Assembly (NCBI GenBank): GCA_963771595.1
Contig: CAVYUC010000026.1
Span: forward strand, 1-64,000
Direction of reading: 5' to 3'
DNA length: 64,000 nt
Source of the DNA: CAVYUC01 sp963771595
Lineage (GTDB): Bacteria > Bacteroidota > Bacteroidia > Bacteroidales > Prolixibacteraceae
A model generated the notes under the pieces. That model did no database searches, was not told the origin of the DNA, and was given only the letters and a program-made list of their open reading frames with translations. The translations under genes were made by a program, and so were the position numbers. Positions 62,957 to 64,000 of the stretch are shown one piece after another (positions within the stretch are counted from its first letter, which is position 1; the number at the start of each line of letters is the position of its first letter).

Positions 62957-63325
62957 ATGATGAAGTACTTCAGGCTAATTTCCATATTGATGGTTTTATT
63001 TGCTGTAGTTATTTCCTGTGAGGATGAGATTATTGAACCTTCAGGACATTCTGAAATAACAATTCATAAAGGTAAAACCTACCAATACAATTTAAACATT
63101 TCGGGCGATGAAGAAGGTGCAAGAATTATCGAACAGGCCAAACATTTCGAACTAAGCGAATTAAAAAGAGATGCCTCAACTGAATGGAGTGTAATTTATT
63201 TTTATAAACCTGAATCAGGATATGCCGGTGCCGATTCAGTTTGGATTGAAACAAACACAGGCAGCGACGGAGCTTCTGCCGGAGTTCTGGATACCCTTAA
63301 AATTGTTTTCCGGGTAACTCCATAA
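62957..63325 (+). CDS. Hypothetical lipoprotein
   Basis: A 122-residue lipoprotein (LFAVVISCEDE, Cys about 21). The mature part (IHKGKTYQYNLNISGDEEGA, SVIYFYKPESGYAGADSVWIET, IVFRVTP) is all-beta and resembles a single Ig-like or cadherin-like domain. No function can be assigned. It stands between the small membrane protein and phhB, all on the + strand with short gaps. Confidence 0.7.
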   Translation: MMKYFRLISILMVLFAVVISCEDEIIEPSGHSEITIHKGKTYQYNLNISGDEEGARIIEQAKHFELSELKRDASTEWSVIYFYKPESGYAGADSVWIETNTGSDGASAGVLDTLKIVFRVTP

Positions 63326-63426
63326 TGTTCTGCATTTGTTTCCCTAAACAGTTACTTGTGTTTTGCTGTTAATGAATCTGGATACTTTTCATTGTCAACT
63401 ATTTATTCATTAAAAAATGCAACATT

Positions 63427-63657
63427 ATGAATTGGGAAAAAGAAGATAATTACCTGGTAAAGGAATTTACATTTGACGATTTTACAAGCGCTGTTGATTT
63501 TGTACATCGGATTGTTCCATTGGCTAATAAAGCAGATCATCATCCTGATGTGCTAATCCATTCCTACAAAAAGGTGAAGGTTACTTTAACGACTCACGAT
63601 CAGGGAAAAATAACTGAAAAAGATTACGAACTGGCAAAGGAAATTGACAAAATATAA
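63427..63657 (+). CDS. phhB: 4a-hydroxytetrahydrobiopterin dehydratase (pterin carbinolamine dehydratase)
   Basis: A 76-residue pterin-4a-carbinolamine dehydratase that regenerates oxidised pterin cofactor after aromatic amino-acid hydroxylation. The active-site motif ADHHPDVLIHSYKKVKV (about 36-52) has both histidines, and TTHDQGKITEKDYELA follows. It is shorter than the usual 95-110 residues because it lacks the N-terminal lead, a known compact form. No hydroxylase gene is nearby. Confidence 0.92.
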   Translation: MNWEKEDNYLVKEFTFDDFTSAVDFVHRIVPLANKADHHPDVLIHSYKKVKVTLTTHDQGKITEKDYELAKEIDKI

Positions 63658-63673
63658 GCAGGCTTTATACAAT

Positions 63674-63702
63674 GAAAAAGCTCCTCCTCAGCGGAAGAGC
63701 TT
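63674..63702 (-). terminator. Rho-independent terminator of the oxidoreductase gamma gene
   Basis: On the - strand AAGCTCTTCC pairs with GGAGGAGCTT (10 bp, one G-T) around GCTGA, followed by further T residues. It may also end phhB transcription from the other side. Confidence 0.75.
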
Positions 63703-63727
63703 CATTTGTCAGATTTGTTATTACCTG

Positions 63728-64000
63728 TTAAACAGCTTGTACGGTTTCAACAATTTCCTGTCCTTTCTTAATGGCTTCCAAATTAAGCGGTATTAATTTG
63801 TGATATCTTTCAGGCAGTGACTTTTGAAGTCCTTTTTCCACATTATCCAGCGATAAAATCGGACGTACTTTAAGGTAACTGCCAAAAACAATCATGTTAA
63901 AAACCTTAGGATTTCCCATTTCCACAGCAGTCCGGGTTCCTTCCACTTTATAGATATTAATGTCCGTCCGTTTTGGTGGATTTACTACACCGTTTGGATC
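63728..64000 (-). CDS. 2-oxoacid:ferredoxin oxidoreductase subunit gamma, 3' part
   Basis: The last 90 codons of a gamma subunit of a 2-oxoacid (2-oxoglutarate or branched-chain type) ferredoxin oxidoreductase; the frame is open to the right edge. Visible: DPNGVVNPPKRTDINIYKVE, then MGNPKVFNMIVFGSYLKV and a C-terminal helix pair (KSLPERYHKLIPLNLEAIKK). These enzymes oxidatively decarboxylate 2-oxoacids to acyl-CoA and reduce ferredoxin. Alpha and beta subunits would lie outside the window. Confidence 0.88.
   Translation of the reverse strand, partial: DPNGVVNPPKRTDINIYKVEGTRTAVEMGNPKVFNMIVFGSYLKVRPILSLDNVEKGLQKSLPERYHKLIPLNLEAIKKGQEIVETVQAV

Noticed and set aside
1..64000. CRISPR arrays, tRNA or rRNA genes
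   Set aside because: No regularly spaced direct repeats and no cloverleaf or rRNA sequence were recognised by eye; a covariance-model search would be decisive.

Overview
The window is chromosomal DNA of a Bacteroidota bacterium, most likely a marine or anaerobic Marinilabiliales/Prolixibacteraceae-type organism. The evidence is a TonB receptor with an N-terminal STN domain driven by a FecI/FecR pair, T9SS C-terminal sorting domains, many lipoproteins, DUF4465, DUF6090, DUF4252 and DUF4382 families, promoters of the TAnnTTTG type with few Shine-Dalgarno sites, and the thrS-infC-rpmI-rplT order. This assignment rests on recognition by eye; no database search was run.

Layout. 1-6.25 kb is a defence island on the + strand: the 3' end of hsdS, rhuM, hsdM, then a SIR2-HerA pair whose HerA gene is split by a frameshift in an A9 run. 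6.25-14.4 kb is a scarred accessory region: an IS21-like end remnant, a DUF6090 gene with a 17-codon leader and a truncated second copy, a cassette (AraC regulator, acetyltransferase, cyclophilin-like lipoprotein, cupin lipoprotein, esterase, truncated aldo/keto reductase) bracketed by a 92-bp direct repeat, and two HEPN/MNT modules whose HEPN genes are both frameshifted.

14.4-27.1 kb (- strand) is catabolic: an oxidoreductase, exported NagA-like deacetylase, unusual Nramp-like transporter and NagB operon; a sigma factor/anti-sigma/TonB receptor/DUF4382 lipoprotein set; then aldose epimerase and two exported carbohydrate-associated proteins. 27.3-32.6 kb (+) holds a MATE exporter, a TPR histidine kinase, a DUF1801/YdeI-like protein and an SDR. 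32.6-35.9 kb (-) is the translation operon thrS-infC-rpmI-rplT, with infC apparently starting at AUA. 36-54.5 kb is ordinary core genome: two S9 peptidases, DUF502, TerC, HAD, alcohol and acyl-CoA dehydrogenases, RluA-type synthase, a murein-peptide pair (NlpC/P60 and dipeptide epimerase), MsrB, aroC and SlyD.

54.6-61.2 kb (- strand) is a corrinoid-uptake operon behind a cobalamin riboswitch: a surface protein with a DUF4430-like end (its 3' part ruined by about seven frameshifts), a BtuB-like receptor, a BtuG-like propeller lipoprotein and a DUF4465 protein. The window ends with a FemAB-type transferase, two small envelope proteins, a pterin carbinolamine dehydratase and the 3' part of a 2-oxoacid:ferredoxin oxidoreductase gamma subunit. 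No tRNA, rRNA, CRISPR array or intact transposase was recognised.
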